DNA from: a virus
Virus record (IMG/VR): IMGVR_UViG_3300025141_000359
Location: 1-35,053 of that record
DNA: 35,053 bases
Reading direction: 5' to 3' (one strand)
The notes under the pieces were generated by a model, which saw only the letters and a list, made by a program, of their open reading frames with translations, was not told where the DNA came from and ran no database searches. The position numbers were made by a program, and so were the translations under genes. Shown in pieces: positions 32,353-35,053 of this stretch (within the stretch, counting starts at the first letter, position 1; each line of letters opens with the position of its first letter).

Positions 32353-33992
32353 CAGACACTAATTTTTTCGACGGGCTATACAATTCATCGGGTTTTGATG
32401 GAACTGTACAGTCTGATTTTCTTAGGCTGGGCTTACTAGCTGCTCCTGAAAAGAGAAGCCTAATTGATTATTCCGTTATTACATTTGACGAGCATAGGGA
32501 AGCTTTTGATAATTATATTAAAGCTGTGTACCCAACGGATTATTCTAATTTTTATAACTCGGATTTAGGTGGTATGTTAATGGATTTGATTGCGTACATG
32601 GGAAGCGTAATTTCTCTAAGAACTGACATGATAGCCAATGAGATGTATCTCCCAACTGTAAAGAACAAAACTAATCTAACAAAATTATTGCAGCTAATCG
32701 GAGTATCCATGAAGGGTCCCACAAGTGCTAAAGCAACGGGACTAGTATCTCTAACCGATGCGGATAAGCTCACAGACGCAGCCCACGCAATAGTAATACC
32801 ATTCTCCCAGAGAAGCGTTGCCGCCCAAAATTCCAGAGATACTACCCCTGTTACTTATACAATGTATAAAATGAGTACAGATGGCTCTTTAAATACCGAA
32901 AGCACTCAATTAGAGGATTTAGAGTTAACTTATTCGGAATCAGATGACACTGGTGGGCGAGAATGGTCTAATGTTATTCTTCTAGAGGGTTCACTCGGAC
33001 AACAAACAGGAACTTTCTCCACGGCATCAACATTACAGTCAATTGAGATTGCTAACCCATCTATTATTGAGGGGAGTATTTTTGTTGTATTAGATGATGG
33101 GTCTGTGTATTCAGAAATAAAGAATTTGTTCTTGGCGTCGGATGGTACTCACGAAGTTTTTGAAAAAGTATATAATTCAAATTATTCTTGTACGTTGAAT
33201 TTTGGTGATAATATCCGAGGCAAATCACCCACCCCAGGAAGCGGGTACACAGTTTATTATCGCTCTGGTGGAGGTTCAAGAGGAAATATACTGGAGAACA
33301 CGATAAATTTAAGTTTTGACGTAACCAAGACAGATAGCTCCTCCCCCGTAGCTACATTAGTAGCATCAGTAGTTAACTCTACTCATGGAAGCGGTGGATT
33401 TGAAGCGGAAACTATAGAGCACGCCAAGCGGTATGCACCATACTTCTTCAAAACACAGTATCGCGCTGTAACAGGTGAGGACTATACAACGCTTGCATCC
33501 ACCTTCGTTGGAACTGCTGGGTCTACTGCAAAGGCTAATGCCGTTCTTAGACAAGCTGGCTCTTCAGCAAATATGATTGATATTTATGTATTAGGAAAGG
33601 CTACAGCGTTGCAATTAGAGCGAGCATCTATCGCGTTCAAGAAAGAGTTACTTGACCATCTTAATGAGTATAAAATGTTAACGGATGAGGTTACCATAGT
33701 AGATGGGGTGGTGAGAACAGTTGATTTAGTTTGTTCTCTTTATGTGGATGCACACAGAGAAAAGACTGAAGAGGAGATTAAGCAGAAAGTTGCCGACAAA
33801 CTCCTCTCCTATTTTAATGTGGATAATAGAGACTTCGCACAATCCCTGGAAATCGCTGATTTAGTCGGAGATGTCCTTAGTGTGCCAGAGGTTCGGTTCT
33901 TTAGAATTAATAATTTTGATGACGATATTCGTGTTGGGCACAACGAAATTATACAACTTAATAATTTTGAGTTAAACGTGGAGTTTGTATGA
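32349..33992 (+). CDS. gp6: Baseplate wedge protein gp6-like (baseplate J family)
   Basis: This 547-residue protein matches the baseplate_J/gp6 family, the wedge core protein that dimerises into the ring around the hub (T4 gp6, 660). The N-terminal region (SVITFDEHREAFDNYIKAVYPTDY, then SDLGGMLMDLIAYMGSVISL) is typical: a 'D-x-x-F-N/D-S' strand, then a Leu-rich helix. Mid-protein GSGYTVYYRSGGGSRGN (about 295-315) and IEHAKRYAPYFFKTQYRAVTGEDY (355-380) are the classic J-family blocks, and the C-terminus has a DREF-type strand. Stop and next start are one base apart (TGA, then ATG at 33994), and AGAGG serves as ribosome binding site. Position after gp25 is as in other contractile tails. Confidence 0.92.
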   Translation: MTDTNFFDGLYNSSGFDGTVQSDFLRLGLLAAPEKRSLIDYSVITFDEHREAFDNYIKAVYPTDYSNFYNSDLGGMLMDLIAYMGSVISLRTDMIANEMYLPTVKNKTNLTKLLQLIGVSMKGPTSAKATGLVSLTDADKLTDAAHAIVIPFSQRSVAAQNSRDTTPVTYTMYKMSTDGSLNTESTQLEDLELTYSESDDTGGREWSNVILLEGSLGQQTGTFSTASTLQSIEIANPSIIEGSIFVVLDDGSVYSEIKNLFLASDGTHEVFEKVYNSNYSCTLNFGDNIRGKSPTPGSGYTVYYRSGGGSRGNILENTINLSFDVTKTDSSSPVATLVASVVNSTHGSGGFEAETIEHAKRYAPYFFKTQYRAVTGEDYTTLASTFVGTAGSTAKANAVLRQAGSSANMIDIYVLGKATALQLERASIAFKKELLDHLNEYKMLTDEVTIVDGVVRTVDLVCSLYVDAHREKTEEEIKQKVADKLLSYFNVDNRDFAQSLEIADLVGDVLSVPEVRFFRINNFDDDIRVGHNEIIQLNNFELNVEFV

Positions 33993-33993
33993 C

Positions 33994-35053
33994 ATGTCTG
34001 GATTTGAGGAGCCTGTAAGTAGACAGTATTTTAAATATAATTATATTGAAGGATTAAAAAAGTTAATCCCTTCTTTATATGAGGATATTGAGTATTTAAA
34101 TCACGGGGAAGAGGACGACCTCTTATACACTGTACTTTCTAAATTACTCTACTCTGGCGTAAATTCAGACTCTATTTTTAATGTATCTGGATTTGAAGCT
34201 AGCGGCTACCACCCTTACTTTGTTCCAGGAAATAAGAAAAGTACAACAACAACGTCAGAATTTAATAAAAATATTTTAAGGGCGTTTGATAAATCATTTG
34301 GAGATTTTGAGAATAAAGATTCATTTGAGGCTTTTATTACTGACACAGTTCTTCCCAATATAAGGATAAATTCCCCAACGTCAACATTTTTTACAGGCGC
34401 CTCGAGCAGGGTGGTAGCTTCCGTGAGTGGGGAGCCAGAAGCACATCAGTTTTTAATTGATTCTCTAGGTATTCTTTACTTTTTAAATTTCAGTGCTGCG
34501 TCCAACTTCCATGCAGATGCCACTTGGAACCCAACTGAAGGCGTAATAAAGCTTATCATGGATAAGTTATATCTTGGTAAAGATATAACAGATTCAGATA
34601 CTATTCAACTTTTCATGGAAAGTATATGGAGGAATAGAGAGGATGTCGCCCCATTCCCACCATACTTACCACACCCATACACATTAACTGATACTGAGCT
34701 TGGGGAAATGAGCGTAGAGCCAGAGGATTTAATACAGACATTGAAAGTCTATATTGATATCTTATGTAATAAGAACGATGCCGAGTTTCCTCATCTTCTT
34801 GGGTACATGGAAGCATACCTAAACACACAGGATTTAGGAGGAAACTTAACTATTCGTAGGGAACCAGGCGGACCTTTGTTTAAGTTTATACGGGCTATGT
34901 CCTATAACTTCTACGATTTAAAGAATTTATCTAATGATTTATCGAACTTATTAAGCATCGATAAATGCCCTAGAGAGTTCTTGGATTTTTTATCTCACTA
35001 CATTGGATGGAAACTATTCACAGATGATATTGAGTCGTGGAGGGGACAATTAA
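33994..35053 (+). CDS. Tail protein I-like/gp7-like baseplate protein, 3'-truncated by the window edge
   Basis: The reading frame is open for 353 codons and runs off the right edge, so the C-terminus is missing. It directly follows gp6 (one base between stop and ATG). In contractile tails the gene after gp6/J usually encodes the gp7 or P2 gpI family wedge protein that joins the ring to the outer baseplate and fibres. The visible sequence fits: an N-terminal helix-rich region and a block near residues 325-352 reading CPREFLDFLSHYIGW, then KLFTDDIESWRG. This resembles the 'LP-x-L-A-x-x-L-G' region of tail protein I. A gp7-type protein (1032 in T4) would be longer. Exact family is not certain, but the position and the conserved region support a wedge protein. 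Confidence 0.75.
   Translation, partial: MSGFEEPVSRQYFKYNYIEGLKKLIPSLYEDIEYLNHGEEDDLLYTVLSKLLYSGVNSDSIFNVSGFEASGYHPYFVPGNKKSTTTTSEFNKNILRAFDKSFGDFENKDSFEAFITDTVLPNIRINSPTSTFFTGASSRVVASVSGEPEAHQFLIDSLGILYFLNFSAASNFHADATWNPTEGVIKLIMDKLYLGKDITDSDTIQLFMESIWRNREDVAPFPPYLPHPYTLTDTELGEMSVEPEDLIQTLKVYIDILCNKNDAEFPHLLGYMEAYLNTQDLGGNLTIRREPGGPLFKFIRAMSYNFYDLKNLSNDLSNLLSIDKCPREFLDFLSHYIGWKLFTDDIESWRGQL

Noticed and set aside
1-35053. tRNA genes, CRISPR array, insertion sequence or attachment site
   Set aside because: Gaps between genes are almost all under 60 bp and contain no cloverleaf, repeat array or transposase that I could see.

Overview
The window is a piece of a contractile-tailed (myovirus) bacteriophage genome of the broad T4-like type. 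Recognisable T4-type genes are the large terminase (gp17), portal (gp20), UvsW helicase, gp61-type primase, a gp26-type hub protein, tape measure, gp53, a gp27/gp5-type hub and spike, a PAAR-like tip, gp25 and gp6. The proteins are divergent from T4 and the order is rearranged: terminase abuts portal with no sheath or tube gene between, and replication genes sit singly on the minus strand between virion genes. A 'far-T4' phage, possibly from an aquatic environment, fits best. The host cannot be named. I saw no tRNA, CRISPR array, integrase or insertion sequence.

Layout. 1-5350: a dCMP deaminase on the minus strand, a very basic low-complexity protein, and four cysteine-rich proteins of unknown role. 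5356-7808 (minus): a small coiled-coil membrane protein, two more basic low-complexity proteins and a DUF1360-like membrane protein. 7857-9100: a small unknown protein and a StrF-type glycosyltransferase. 9128-14513: terminase, portal and a 744-residue probable prohead-core protein, ending at a terminator shared with the convergent uvsW operon (14528-16100). 16121-18087: a gp26-type protein with a programmed -1 frameshift, then a beta-rich virion protein. 18068-20130: primase (minus), Cas4/RecB-type nuclease (plus) and a small minus-strand protein. 20160 to the right edge: one long plus-strand tail and baseplate operon with tightly coupled genes (TAATG or ATGA overlaps). It runs tape measure, tube/baseplate junction protein, gp53, hub, spike, tip, a large lectin-like protein, gp25, gp6 and a tail protein I-like gene cut by the window edge.

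How it works together. Terminase and portal package DNA into a prohead whose core probably includes the 744-residue protein. Three basic proteins carry N-terminal LxE-A/G/S sites like T4 internal and core proteins, so they may be targeted to the prohead and trimmed by the prohead protease (not in this window). The 20160-35053 operon builds the baseplate and tail. UvsW, primase, nuclease and dCMP deaminase serve replication, recombination and nucleotide supply.

The most notable item is at 16990-17032: a T_TTT_TTC slippery heptamer followed by a hairpin at the 3' end of the gp26-type gene, leading into a 64-codon frame that has no start codon of its own. This looks like a complete -1 frameshift cassette of the tail-assembly-chaperone kind.
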